Assembly: GCF_000005505.3 (NCBI RefSeq)
Contig: NC_016135.3
Span: 13,424,613-13,488,612 of the forward strand
From: Brachypodium distachyon
Taxonomy: Eukaryota; Streptophyta; Magnoliopsida; Poales; Poaceae
DNA length: 64,000 bases
Direction of reading: 5' to 3'
A program made the translations under genes and the position numbers. Each line of letters opens with the position of its first letter. Position 1 is the first letter of the stretch. The notes beneath the pieces are model-generated. The model made no database searches. It saw only the letters and a program-made list of their open reading frames with translations, and was not told the DNA's origin. Shown one piece after another: positions 1 through 12,493 of the stretch.

Positions 1-138
1 TTTGTTCATCAGAATAAACAGACTTGACAAATTGTGCCCGTAAGAAAATATGAGTTTAATCCTTCAACCATTTAGAAGTAAGCTTCACAGCCTTCAATAA
101 TGACAACAGGGTATACACAAAAGCCACCACAGAAAAAT

Positions 139-3100
139 TCATTGTCCAAGATTAATACTTTCAAGCAGATCTTTAGCATGAATTGTCACATAATGCTGTG
201 GACCATAGCATATACTTGCAAGATATTTGCAAAAGTTGATGCAGCAAATAGCTAAGCTGAGAACACAACCCTTCTGTTCTTCGATGGAAATCGGTAACCC
301 ATCTGCATAAGAAAGGTTGGCAGAATCTTCTTCAGAAAGATGGAGAGACTGAAATATTGTTGTCCCAAGCCAACTGAAGTCTATAGGGTTCTTTATCTTT
401 TCCAGAATGAGTGAGCTTTGAGCTAGAAATGGCCAGCACTGCAATGATAATGATAACATGCGCCTGCCAAAATCATCACAAGTTGATCTGAATTGGTGGT
501 GCTGGATGGAATCATATTGTGCTGAACTTACTGAACATGAAGCAAAGCTGAACTTGGCTTCAGATACATTCTTCCCTGCCCCTCCCTGTATACATTGAAC
601 AAGATCTAACATGGACTGTCCAGTACTTAACAAAAAATGCGACAGTGGGGTCATAAAACAGCATTCAGATAAGAAGAGATGGTGTGTAGCTCCTGCAAGA
701 ACAAATGAATAAGCTGCTGCAGCTTTGGTCATTTCGAAAGAAACATTACTGTTTTCTCCGTTAAAACCATCAGTGTTTGATTTTAGGGCGCGGAAACGGT
801 AAGCAGAGGCAAGGGCCATGTAAGCTCTAAGACTTATATGGTGAAGAGGATGTAGCATATGTCTTCTCCGTGAAAGTTCCACTTTCTGCAACTCACCCAT
901 CCAGTTTTTGGAAAGCATGCTTTCAATTATATCACAGCAAGCTTTAGGGTCATCACCTAATGAGTATTGAGAGATTGCCTGTTGTAAGATATCATCCAAA
1001 TTCTCGATTGCTGGAGACATAACAGCATCCTCCAGTGAATTCAATTTCCTAAAGTCACACTGATCAGGTAGCATGTCAGCCTTGCAGAAAATTTAAGAGC
1101 TTATTTCTCTTCGCAAAGGAAAATTTACAAGTTTAAGAGTAAAAGTGTTAACAACTCCAACATATCCAAGTAGCTAACTAGGGTTGCTAGATTCATGTAT
1201 AACTGACTCGAAATAAACCACTCATATTACTTACTACTAGTACCTTACTGGTGAATATACATTTTTTTTGTAAGTTATGTTGGGGTGAAAGGTATCTAAG
1301 AGAAGTTCAAAGACGTAAATTGACTAGAATGTATAACACCAAGAGTTGAAACAGTAACAACACAGTATACAAACCACACCACTTAAATTCAAAATATTCC
1401 AAACTATGAATGGACACAAAAAAGTATATGGTGAAGTAGATAATAATGTTTTCACCAAAAATAGTAGCTAATCATTGAAACTTGCCTAGAAGTTTTTGGA
1501 ACATTGTAGGGTACTAGCAAGTGCCTAATGTCAAAGATACCAAAATACCTAGCTCCATAGGGTGCATATGCACCCTATATTTATAAATATCGTCTCTACT
1601 ACAAAAGGTCATACGATCTTTGAAAAAAAATCTTGCGTGGAAATCATTCAATAACAATTATCCTGTATCATTGCCAAATTTGATGCAAAAATATGATCTT
1701 CTGCATTCTACACTAAAAAAAGAAAAGAAATTATCAAAGTTTCGGTAACCAATACTTACTACTAGTACCTTACTGGTGAATAAACATAGTACTAAATCAC
1801 TACATGAGGCACATGGTAATTTGCAGAAAAATGATAACATTTTCTACGGAGTTGCCTCTTACATTCAGAATAAGATCCACATATGGTTCAGGTGATGCAG
1901 TACAGCGCTTGCAAAAACAAATGAATTTGTACTTTGACCAAAGATCTGAATGCCTTGCTTCCTGAAAAGGGAAGTTGGGACTTGTGAGTTATGAGTGTGA
2001 CAAGTGACAACAGCAGCGAAATAGAAGTAACTACTACATTATTTCATGTGCAACCAGTTAGGAAGTCCAGAAATTCCTTCTTTTCTTCAAAGATAACTAC
2101 CTCTTTCTGAATACATGACATTCTAGCATTAACTTTTGTGTTCGTAAATTTCACTCTACCATTTTTGTGATAGTTTTACACCAATTTTTTTCCCTTGCAT
2201 ACCCTCCCTTTGGCTATTTCCAATGCCATTTATTAGTAGGCGTGGTGCAGTCTTTTCCATATGCAACTTGATTGAAACATAAACTCATAAAGCGTCATGC
2301 ATTTGAGAACGTAGTTTAATATCGTAAAATAGGTAAACCTACAATGCGGAACACCCTGACAACATTAGTTGTTCACAATACCTTGACCAAGACAATAAGT
2401 GTGCATCAACTAAGACCAAAGATATACCTGCACCGATGAATCTAAACAGAAACATATAATCTACATGGATTGCCTTATAATCTGAAAATCCATCCTAAAG
2501 TAGGTGCGCATTTAGATATATCTTTTGCATAAGGTGGAACTAACCAGTGATCAGAACATCTATCAATAAAAACAGTCTGTACAGTTGTCAGCAGTAGTTT
2601 CATTTGAAAGAAAGGTGGCCCTTTTTGTTCTAAAAGAAATAGTCATACTAAGTCAATAAAGAGTTCTATTAATTACAGTTGCCTAAAATTAAGGGCAAAA
2701 TTGATGATGTAAACACTAGTACTAAGTGGACCAGTGATAAAGTGGCACATGTTATATTTCATGAAACAATTAAACACTTGTCTGATTCCTCAAAACTGTA
2801 TTGTAAAACTCATGCAAAGTAGGAGAAAATGAGTACCCTGGTCTGGAGAAGATCAATGTATGCTATGCAAACTTCATCACCCTTATTGATTGGCCTCGTG
2901 CAACGGACAACAACTCTTGGACCATATTTCCCAACTGCTAAAGAGTAAAGAGAGTCAGGATAAAAGTTCAATATTTTGCCTCTCAAGTGCAGCATGATTA
3001 CATTAATGAACATGAAAGAAATACCATGAGTAAAACCATCTTCAAACTGCCAAGCACGCCACTGCAACCAATACAAAGCCCAATAACTTACTATACATTG

Positions 3101-4210
3101 AGAAATATGTGGCATGCAATGTAATCAATTATCTTCTCTTAAACCAATACAAAACCATCTTAGAATAGTGACAGAAAAAGTTTAGAAGATATCCCGTCCT
3201 TCCTGAAATATAAGTTTTTAAGTTTTGACAAGTTTATAGAAAAAATATATCAACATCTACAATACCACATTAATATCAATAGATACATCATAAAATATGT
3301 CTCCATAGTGTATTTAGTTGGTATCGTACATGTTGATATCTTGTTGTAGTATAAACTTGGTCAAACTTAAGAAAACTTAACTTATATCACTTATATTTTG
3401 GGAAGGAGGGAGTATTAAATAAAAATATGATTTGATTTCCTTTACCGCGTCTGATGCAATTCCTTTGCTTGCAGGGACTGCACGGTATGGTGGTTTGTCT
3501 GAAACAGAATCTTCCTTCCATGGAGCCAATATAAAATTATAAGAAGCATTTGGAAAGCAACTATGATTGAACCATGAGAAATTAGGCCCATAAACTGCGA
3601 TGCCCAAGTCTCGTCCTTCACAAATCTGCACCTCAACACTGTTGATCATCACTGCCCATAATGCCACCATCTCTACTGTCAGACCATTCAAGAAAACAAC
3701 AGCATTTTGCGTCCTCATTTTTCTGGCCGACGACATCAGCATGCTTCCCTCTAGTATCCTCTCAGAAACCTCACCACCTTCCTCCAGGACTTCCCGAATA
3801 CCACTTACTGAAAGCCCACCAATTCTACTGGACTGGTTTATTGAATCTGAAGAAACAAGACCATGCATCTCAAGCAAATAAAGAAGGCGTAAAGCAGCAC
3901 GGAAATCACTTGTTCCTTCAGTGGTGCAGGAAGTAGAGGCTTTTTCAAGGTGGTTTGCAAAGAAACAACATTCGCCAGAAGACATATGCACTTGACAATC
4001 CGAGCTTAAGCAGTCTGAGCAGCAGTATCGAACAGAGCAGCACACCATGCAAGACACGACACATGTACGTTGTGATGGCAAGTCCCTGAAACAGGAGGAG
4101 CAGTGGGAGTGGAGGAATTCATCATGCAGGGCCATGGCATAAGGCGCGATAGCTCGAGTCAGGTTCTCCGATATGTCTAGAGATTCACCTGCTCTCATCT
4201 CCATTGCCAT
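139..4210 (-). CDS. SDG41-like: MYND/SET-domain protein, SDG41-like
   Basis: Probable SET-domain lysine methyltransferase family protein. Five coding exons are inferred on the minus strand: 4210-3446, 3061-3025, 2934-2837, 1961-1863, 1080-139. All junctions are GT-AG, phases agree, and the total is 1941 nt (646 aa). A MYND-type zinc finger lies at residues 37-81 (C37, C40, C54, C57, C63, C67, H75, C81). The SET core motif NHSCFPNA is at 215-222, followed by GDEVCIAYID and a post-SET cysteine cluster ICFCKRC (C315, C317, C320). A roughly 310-residue alpha-helical C-terminus follows. The order SET start, MYND insertion, SET end, post-SET matches the SMYD/SDG41 group. Start: ATG at 4210 (MAMEMRAGE); the ATG at 4204 is equally possible. 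A 5' UTR exon further upstream is not excluded. Substrate is unknown. A Stowaway MITE sits in intron 1. Confidence 0.87.
3192..3412. mobile_element. Stowaway-like MITE in intron 1 of the SET gene
   Basis: About 221 bp. Its ends are inverted repeats (TCCCGTCCTTCCTGAAATA at the left, TTTTGGGAAGGAGGGAG at the right) flanked by TA on both sides (3190-3191 and 3413-3414). The interior is AT-rich with no coding potential. It lies wholly inside the 3062-3445 intron. Confidence 0.8.
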
Positions 4211-4306
4211 GAGTCCTATTGCAAAGTTCTGTTTTGCATAGAACAAAATCAGGAGTTCAGGACTTGACTAGATTATCCAATGCTCAGCAAAATTGGACTA
4301 AGAAAT

Positions 4307-4615
4307 GGTTTGGCACCCATCATTTGGGCATAGAATTGTAGAATTCATTTTGAATTCCAAAAAACAACTTATTTGGTTGGCACGGAATTAACCACAGGAA
4401 TTCAATCTCAAATTCCATGGAATCACACTATAACTAGCCTCAATTCCTCTCTAAAAGCCATCATTTCTCTAGAATTGTCTCTCACTCTTCAATTCCATGT
4501 GGTAGACAAACATGATTTTTCAACCCGGAATTCAAATTCAACCAAATGAAATTCTATCAAAAATTGGATTTCATTTCATTTTGATCAAATGAAATGAATT
4601 CTCGGTTGCCAAACG
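4307..4615. mobile_element. Possible TIR element in 5' flank of the SET gene
   Basis: The left edge reads GGTTTGGCACCC and the right edge GGTTGCCAAACG, so the ends are imperfect inverted repeats around TTTGGCA[A/C]CC. The interior is AT-rich with repeated GAATTC/AAATGAAAT motifs. A clear target duplication was not found. It lies directly upstream of the SET gene start and may contribute to or displace its promoter. Superfamily not assigned. Confidence 0.45.
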
Positions 4616-5787
4616 AGCTGTAAGATTTCCCCACAACATAATAATCCATCAGCTCTCCGTCCATTTATATTAGTACATAGTATATGGCAGACCTCGCTAT
4701 TCTGTGTACATGATCGGTTGCTCTTACTGTCTTACAACTACACCAAAAAATTATACCGATTTTCTTCGTCCAGTGCCTCTGCCCAACCAGTTAATTTTGG
4801 GGCAACAAAAAAGAAGAGTAGAAACACTCGAGATCCCTATGAATTAGAAAGAGGAAACTCTACCGGCTGGCGGAATCCAAGGCTACTTTATGCCCCCAGT
4901 CACCAAACCCTCGCTACAAAAAGGAAGTGCTTGAGAAGGTGAGCTTTACTCAACTTGACACCGAGATGAAAGCCGAATAACAAAGCCGCAGGCCTTCGCT
5001 GAGTTAGGAAAGCGTGGTGAGTGGTGAGTTGACAACCGCGGAAGAGATGAGAATGGGGGAGGCGGCGGCGGCGTGATGCCCCGGCCCCGGGCACGGAGAA
5101 GACGACAGTGTTTTCTTTTTTTTAGGGGATGTGTTGTTTCTGTTTGTGGGCCTGATGATGTGGGCCGTTCTAAACTGGGCCTCGTGTATCTCCTGACGAG
5201 AAGCGGTTCAGATCGACGCGTTGAGATTTCTAGGTGGTGGCAGTTTGCATCTCGAGTTTTTTTTTTTGAAGGGGAGTTTTTCTTTTAAGTACAGTAATCA
5301 ACTCTGCTCTGAGAAAAGAATGATCACTTTCTGATTTTGTTTTACTTTATTTTAGCAAGAACTGTCTTCATTAGATTCTTTCAAAAGAAGGAACTTCTCT
5401 AGGGTCAAGTTGTTTAAATTGCCCCTCAAAAAACGAAAATGAAACGTCAGGCTTTCCCCCCAAGAAACTTCAAGTTTGAAAAGTCTAAAGTAGCCCATAT
5501 TGAAAACTTTAGGTTTTCAAGAATGATGGGAGTATTTATTATTCTACTCATCTTCAGTCGGAGCAGACGGCAGAGGAAAGAACAAGGAGGGCGCAGTTCA
5601 TGACTAGAGAACAGCTTTAAAAACATGACTGGAAAACAATTTTCCAAAGTTTTCGAATTGGTGCCACTAAACTGAACTTACGTTTCTGCTCAAACATGTT
5701 TACTGCCAGAAATGGCACACAACATTCTCAGCCTACAGAGAACAACAGCGTAACCCAAGAAATAGGGTAAAATTCTAGCAAGTGAAA
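4616..5787. other. Intergenic region between SET and PAP2_C genes
   Basis: No supported coding gene. The GC-rich patch at about 5030-5100 could be a CpG-rich promoter or 5' UTR exon for the minus-strand SET gene. There is a T-rich run near 5250. The part nearest 5700-5787 is probably the 3' UTR of the minus-strand PAP2_C gene. Short open frames here have no recognisable motifs. Confidence 0.5.
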
Positions 5788-8711
5788 TCAACCGTCGCTT
5801 GTTAATGTAAGGGCAAGGACAACACATGACAGGGTGAAAATAATTGTAGCTGCAGCGAAGGCCAGGATGGCCCTTTGAGAGAAAGCCTGCTTTTCATGGC
5901 CCGCTAGCTCAACCTCTTTCAGCAGATCACGGACCTCGTCTATGTCCGAGTCTTTTGCAGCATGGATTAGCCTGCTCTGAACCTCTTCAAGTTTGGCAAG
6001 CCTTCGAGCTCGGCTGGCATCTCTTGCAGACCAGATGAACCGCGTCATCCTCCACAAGAGAATTCCTACATAGATTGCCACGATGCAGTCCACGGTGTAA
6101 TGATGACGTTCGCGTATCTCCCTCTGTGCACTGTGTAGGACAAGAAGCCATATTGCAACAGAGATCCATCCCCCATAAGCTTCCTATGCATGTGAAACAA
6201 ATTGAAAAGGGGTTAAGATGCTACCAATTACAAGTGAGATTGGTTAAAAGTTAAAACAATATCTGGGCAAATGGAGTACAGATAGCTGATTGAACAAGGT
6301 GGCTCCAGACAAAGGTAATTCAGTTTCAATACATAGCTGATTGAACAAGGTGGCTCCAGATAAAGGTAATTCAGTTTCAATACGACGGAGCATATCGGAA
6401 CTTTGATGCTGTGACAAAAAAAAGTAAAATATATAACATACCGTCCATGCCATGGCAGTAAGAACAGCGACAAGCATGTGCCCACTATACATAAGATCGT
6501 TGCAACCTCCACTGGCTTTTTTCAATAGATGGTACCATGAAGGCCCCTCTCCAGGGGTTGGCCTCAAAATGTCTACTAGGAAGCTCATCTGACCCCAGTC
6601 AGGACTATACTCGCCAGGGTAAGCTTGGACGTCAGCTGTATTTTTAAAGGGCGACTTAGTTTCTCCAATCCCACAAAAATCAATACATCATTAGGTGATA
6701 AGCCAAAAATACTAACCATAGGCCACATCATTATCTATGACCCTACGAATAGCATCTGAATCAGAAGCATATGGAACAAAATATTTTTGTGCCCAAGGAT
6801 GAGGATGCCCAGGTATTTGATAACGAGCTGCGGCGCACCAAGGTCTCGCAGATGGAAGGATTGTACCAATAAAAGTTACCGTCCGAAGCAACCGACCAAT
6901 TGCCATAGTGAACATATATCTTGTGGCTATACCAAGACCAGGAGCTTTAATGCAGTCAAACAGCACTGAGAAACCCAACATCATGAATAACATCAAAAAA
7001 TGGTGAAGGGTGATAATATGAGCTCTCAATAGATCAACAACACTTTCAGGAAGCTTCTCATTCAAAGCTAGAAGCAGCCATTGACCAGTGTCAGGAAGTG
7101 GAGCAGCAGATCTGTTAAAACAATAAAACAGAGTTCAGTTCACAAGTACGTGTGAGATTTCAGATTCATGCATGTGTTTATCCCAGTAAGGAACTGGTGC
7201 GCCCAAAAAAACAACTTTAGAAAAGTTCAAGTTAGGATGCAAAGTCAGCCCATCTTAAAATATAGTATTTGCAATTGTCCTCTTGAGTCTTGACAGTGAA
7301 AAATCAAACTATGAAAGAACAATGGTCTTTTTAGTTGAGTTCACAAAATATCACAAAAGGAAGTTGCAGTTAGCTGAAAACTACGACCGAATAAAACTGG
7401 TGCAATCTCAGCCTGCCATCTAATGAGACTTGACATGACCTTCTTGCTGATCTATATTAGGATACAATAGAAGCTTAAGGGGAGGATTTATCTCAGTTAT
7501 CTAAATCAACTGAGGGAGGAAATATCATCACTGGGTCAGAAACCTAATTCTCCAAGCATGGAGTGATGCTTATGCTTTCCTTACCCACCTGACTTCTAGA
7601 TGCCCCTTTGTTCTAAAAGATCATTGATGCCTTGCTGAAACTGAACTCAATGAAAATTTGATTAGCCTGTTCTAGAAGCCAAACTTGACAGCAGGGAGAG
7701 GCAAACCTAAGATGCTTTTGCCATACAAGGATCAGCAAAATAAATCTACAGTAACAGGAAGCCGAAGTAACAATTACAAATACTCGGTACCCTCTATCTC
7801 CATGAGACCATGACCACTACTTATGCTTTAATCAACATATCAATCTCTACTGAAGGCCTGATTTTGAGCATTGGTCATGACAAATACACAACGGTTTCTT
7901 CATTTCTTTTCTCTGACGTACTAAAGATATTTGTTCAAGATCCCCCGAAGTGCAGTTCTCTCTAAATGTTTCACAAGCCTCTCCAAGATAACACTTCTAT
8001 GCCATGGCAAGCCCAAATCTCACCCATCAAACTTAGCCATTATCCATAATAGACAATTAAACCCCTCATGCTGTACGCTGCAACAGGCAGATCTCTCCAA
8101 GACCACAGCTACCGACTATAACAACTCACTCGTTTCACAGTTCAACAAGCAATCCTCCAAAATCACACCATCCTAACACGATCGATCATTTCACTTGAAA
8201 CAGCAGAAATGCAAACCTTTGAGCATTATACACCAAAATAAACACCAGAAATAGCATCACGGAAGCTGAAATATCTCCCAGATCCATGGCAATTCGCGCC
8301 CAAACAGCCGAAACGATGAAATCTATGTCCAGGCTGAAGCTCCCTCCCCAGTTTCCAGGAAGATACTGACCTGTGCCACTGGAGCCCCATCACGGCGGAG
8401 ACGAAGCGGACGGAGATGGCCTCGAAGAGGAAGGCGCCGAGCATGAAGGCGATGGAGCCGAGGAATGGAAGCGCGGCCCGGAGCTCGGCGTCCCAGTGGC
8501 GGTAGAACGGTGCACGCGCGGCGGCGGCGAGCGCCAGCGCCGCCCAGAGCAACGGCTGCAGCCGCTCGTGCCATGTCGGCGAGAGGTACCGCAGGTAGTC
8601 AGTCCCCACGTACGCCACCGCCGCAAAGCTCAGACCGGCAAACCCGAGGAGCCGTCGGGTGACTGCGCGCGTCGGCTTCGGCCTCGGCGCCTTCGCCTTC
8701 GCCTTCGCCAT
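5788..8711 (-). CDS. PAP2_C / sphingomyelin-synthase-like membrane protein
   Basis: Multi-pass membrane protein of the PAP2_C (sphingomyelin synthase-related) family, likely a lipid head-group transferase or phosphatase of endomembranes. Four exons: 8711-8371, 7111-6717, 6635-6442, 6183-5788. All are GT-AG and in phase; the total is 1326 nt, 441 aa. The family signature GGCNDLMYSGH is at residues 288-298, with a second catalytic box HHYTVD at 337-342. The histidines in these boxes plus the Asp match the catalytic triad known for sphingomyelin and IPC synthases. The N-terminus is basic (KAKAKAPRPKPTR), followed by several hydrophobic segments. A last transmembrane helix precedes the C-terminus at about residues 415-438. 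A known plant homologue group is annotated 'Sphingomyelin synthetase family protein'. The plant substrate is not established here. Start: the ATG at 8711 opens a GC-rich first exon. Confidence 0.88.
6283..6384. repeat. Tandem duplication, 2 x 51 bp, in intron 3 of the PAP2_C gene
   Basis: Two adjacent units, 6283-6333 and 6334-6384, both beginning TAGCTGATTGAACAAGGTGG. They are nearly identical; I see one C/T difference in the body. The unit is intronic, so protein sequence is unaffected. Confidence 0.9.
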
Positions 8712-8910
8712 GGCCTCGAGAGCTTAGGGTTGTTCACTTGGTCATGGACTGGTGTCAGCGAGAGGACTCGGGGAGTCGAGATCGGGACACTTGACTTGGT
8801 TGCGGACCTGCAGTTGGCGACTTGGCGTCCTTAACTGTCCGATGTGAGAACAACGGTCCAGATGAGATATTGCGGCCACCAGGACCGGGAGAAGAGAACC
8901 ACAACAATGA

Positions 8911-9920
8911 GAGCAACTCGAGCAGTTACCACGCCCAAGTGATCGGAATCAACCGAATTTGAGAATTCGGTACCGGTTTTTTTCTGACAAAATCGATACT
9001 GAATATCAAAACCGAACAAAAGAAAAATTTGAAGCTTTGTGCGAAATTCATATAAATAGGGGGTTGTTTCGTCGCGAATCACATCGCACATCATCGGAGT
9101 TCGACATTCGTCCACATACTTAAGTTCTACTACATCTACTAGTTTAACATTTACCAAAAGTTAACAAAATTAGAGGAGCAAACACCCAAAAACAAAATGC
9201 TCCTTCGCGCCGCGTTGGAGAGGTCGTAGGCCGCCGCGCGCATCCTCTCCTCCGTGGCTAGCCGGCGCGCATCTTCTTCAGCGATGGAGAGCTTGGACGC
9301 CTTCTTCGCATTCGCGATGTCCTCGGGATCGAACCCCGCCTCCCCCTCCCCGACTATCTCCACCGACGAATCGGAGGAGGAGGAAGAGAAGGACGGAGCC
9401 AATCCCTCGCCGGCGTGGGGTGGACACCGCTCGAGCTCCCCTCCCTGGCGGCGTTGTAGCGGCGGTCGAGCTCGGTCGTGCAGGTGCTGAGGCCGGCCCA
9501 CCTACCCACTTGCGGGCTCCCCGCTTGTGGCCTGCCTCAGGCTGGCGGCGCCGGGCTTCTTCCTCAGCGATGGTGAGTTGGCCGCCGCTAGGATTTCCGC
9601 GACCGTAGGACCAACGGCCAGATGCGCGGCGAGCGGTGGAGGAGATCAGGGGCCGCATTTTCAAGTGGAGGCTCGCCGGAAATGGAGTGGGTGGCGGCGG
9701 TGGAGGAGGGGGGTGGATTGCGGCGGAGGGGAGTTCCGAGTTCGAAACGAAAAGCCCCCTCCGAACGCTACATATAGTGCGCAGAATTGAAACGATTCAG
9801 TGATCCAAATTAGGTTTTCGATTCTTGGGCCATTTTTGGTACCTGGTCTGGCCCATTTTTCGGCCCAAATCCAAAAACCGAGTTCGAATTGTTTGGGTTC
9901 GGTAACTGCTAAAGTTGCTC
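8911..9920. mobile_element. Non-autonomous TIR element, PIF/Harbinger-like
   Basis: 1010 bp. The left end GAGCAACTCGAGCAGTTACC pairs with the inverted right end (GAGCAACTTTAGCAGTTACC when complemented): 18 of 20 positions match. Both sides are flanked by TGA (8908-8910 and 9921-9923), a 3-bp target duplication as expected for PIF/Harbinger elements. The middle (about 9180-9760) is GC-rich and open on both strands, with a Ser/Glu-rich stretch. It contains a short internal duplication seen as the two similar segments KLSIAEEDARR and QLTIAEEEARR in different minus-strand frames. No transposase motif was recognised, so the interior may be a captured or degraded gene piece. Confidence 0.72.
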
Positions 9921-10386
9921 TGAGGATGGTGCCCTCCTCGACAAGCATTCGATTGAAGGGTCGAAGTTGAGGTAATTCCATGTGAATTTGTCCAAATACT
10001 CAAATAAAATTTAGAATTTCTATTTTCAGATCTACCATTCATAATTTTTTATTTTCAAATTTGAGTACTGTAGTAGATTTTTTTTTACGGAAAATTTAAG
10101 TAGTAGATATGTCATGAAAAAATTCTAGGTGGGATTTGAACTCGAAAATATTTGAACTGACTCCAAATTTGGTGAGTGAATGAATTTGTTGAACTTAATT
10201 GTTAATCGCTTCTTATTTGAAAGTTGTTAATATATAGGAAAGAAAAGAGAGAAGAAAAGTAACTCATCACTAAAAGTCGGAATTTTAGCCCAGAGTCGAC
10301 CAAGAGTTAGCTAAAAATCAATCTCGTCACTACTGTACTTGCATTAAATTTAATAACCAACAAATCCGGTGCTAACAAGTTGTGTA
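9921..10386. other. AT-rich intergenic stretch
   Basis: No gene, RNA or complete repeat recognised. Poly-T and A-rich runs are common. It separates the TIR element ending at 9920 from the nested MITE/LTR block. Confidence 0.4.
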
Positions 10387-10566
10387 AGACCTCTTTGATT
10401 CAAGGGTCCTTGATTCAAAGGATTGAAAGTACGGGAATAGAAAAATGTAGAATTGCAATGTTATGTCCACTCGATTCTTTTGGGATTTTGTTTGCATCAA
10501 AGGAAAAAAATAAAGGATTTCTTTCAAGAGGTTGAAGCGGATGAAAAAAAATCCTATGAAATGTAA

Positions 10567-10679
10567 TCTCTCTGTCCCGTATTAAGTGAACTCAAATTTA
10601 CCCAATATAAATGTATCTATATCTAAAATTGTCTAGATACATGTAATATTTCGGCACTTAATATGGGACGGAAGGAGTA
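10567..10679. mobile_element. Stowaway MITE nested in the host MITE
   Basis: Inverted ends TCTCTGTCCCGTATTAAGTG and CACTTAATATGGGACGGAAG are followed by AG and a TA dinucleotide. The internal ATGTATCTA...TAGATACATGTAATATTTC motif is shared with other Stowaway copies in this window. Confidence 0.8.
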
Positions 10680-10720
10680 GTATAAATGAATCCTTGGGAA
10701 AAAAAATCATATAAGGATTG

Positions 10721-11570
10721 TGTTGTTGTTCTCGACAACAATTAGATTAAAGGGTGCCAATGATCGATGGCACAAGTGCGGGTATAAAAGTAGAGCGTGT
10801 ACGCCGGCCTTATAGCGAAGGTCGTCGTACACTCGGACAAGTTGACACGTCGATATTTTTTGAATAGGTTCGGTCGACCCTGCGGTGCGACTTAATCCTA
10901 TGTTAGGAAAGGCCTCAAGGGGGTTGTTAGCCAAAGTTTTGGGCCGAGCAGATCTTCCCAAGACACCTTTTGGCGAGAGGTTCGTCGGGGCCGCCTCGTA
11001 CTTGGACCGAACACGTCTTTCCAAGTATCGAGGTTAGGATACCCTCGGAACTCTAACCCAACCCCTTCTCCCTCGAGTCCAGGCCGAACGCGTCTTCCCG
11101 GATCTCGAAACTAGAGCTCTTTGCAAGAGGCTCTAGCCCTCTCCCCTTGAGTTTATTCAAGTTGAGAGTGAATGATACATGCCACCATGGGGGGTATTTA
11201 TAGCCTAGGGGTCCATGACAAAAGACCATGGCTACCCTTGGGGGAGAGAGAAAAGTGGGGGCAAAGTGGTAAAAGTAGCTCTTTTGGTACATAGCTTTTG
11301 TGTGCACCATGAGGGAAAAGAGGGGCTTGGTCCATGGTCCACCATGGGCTAAGGGCCCCCTCCTCACACCTTTCTTGCCCACCACTCTAGCTTAGTTGAC
11401 CCTTTGACCATGGCATGAGAGGCTTCGAATCGTTGATTGGTCTTCCTTTGCCACGTAGGATTGACCGTGCCACGTAGGCGTTTTGACTTGTGCTTGCGAT
11501 ATGTTGACTTGGTCGTCGCAACGTAGGATTTACAGCCCGGCCCATATAAGGGTTTTATTTTACTACAACA
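10721..11570 (-). repeat. 3' LTR of the gypsy element (full length, 850 bp)
   Basis: Starts TGTTGTTGTTCTCGACAACA and ends CTACAACA on the plus strand. It aligns along its length with the 22946-23562 copy but contains 233 bp (11075-11307) absent there. It is flanked outside by the GATTG target duplication. Confidence 0.93.
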
Positions 11571-11583
11571 GTAGCCCCCTTGA
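11571..11583 (-). other. Polypurine tract of the gypsy element
   Basis: Read on the minus strand, the bases just before the 3' LTR are CAAGGGGGCTAC. This G-rich purine stretch is in the position expected for plus-strand DNA priming. Confidence 0.7.
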
Positions 11584-12446
11584 GCTGGAGGCATTGAGAA
11601 TGCCTTCGGGTCAACCTCTGAGACGAGACTCTTAGGTCATGTCCTTGATGAATTCCCTGGCTGGCTCCCTTATGAGAAGCAGAGGTACTTGGTGGTTTTT
11701 CTGCAAAAAATGGGAGTCTTGGAGGCGTTGCGGGGAGATTCCATGCCCATGACGATGTTCTCTGTGAGAAATCGAGTTTCGGGGGGTATTTTTAGCAAAA
11801 CCGGGACCCCAGGGGCCTCTCTGCGAGAAATCCAGTGTCCCGGAGGACTTTTTTGCAAAAATCAGGGGCCATGTGGGCCTCCCCGAAATTTTCAGGGTCT
11901 TTGGCAATTTCCCCATGATTTTGGGCTTTTTTGCAATCTTCCCGAGCCTCGTCGTCCGCATGGGCCAGCTGGGCTGCCTTGGGCGGGCCTCGCGCGCGAG
12001 CTGGGCCGCCCTCGGGCAAGCCACCCCTCTTTTTTTTCCGGCCGGCTTCTTGGGCTGCAGCTAGGCTTTGGCTTCGGCCCAGCTGGGCCCGGTAGCGCTT
12101 CGGGAGTAAGTGGCAAATCCGGCAGCCATGAATGAAGGGGAACCCTAGATCGGACGGCCCCGGTTCATCTTCCTCCTCCATACGGGAGGGGACCGGGGGC
12201 CCTCCTTTTCGAGCTTTCTACAGGGGGGCGCCCGTCACCGGAGTGACGCCGGTGCGGCGAGGACGCGGGGGCCCGCGAGCAGGGCACCTGCTTTTAGTCA
12301 GGTCGGCTCGCTTTAGGGAAAAGGAAGGGCCTTCCCCCCCCCCCCCCCCAATTCTCCTCTTCCTTGTCTTGTTCTTTGGAGATGAAGGACGGCGAGGTGT
12401 TGCCGCACCATTGGCCCGGCCCGAACGCCTAGGAGCTCCGGTGGCC

Positions 12447-12453
12447 TATAAAA
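12447..12453 (+). promoter_or_regulatory. TATA box for the antisense gene of the gypsy element
   Basis: TATAAAA within CCTATAAAATGG, embedded in a GC-rich region and oriented with the plus-strand antisense gene. A start of transcription about 30 bp downstream (near 12480) is inferred. Confidence 0.5.
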
Positions 12454-12493
12454 TGGAACCCCCATCTACTGGAGAAGCCCACACCATGCTTGT

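Noticed and set aside
8373..8834. A 153-aa plus-strand open frame
   Set aside because: It lies opposite exon 1 of the PAP2_C gene and has no recognisable domain.
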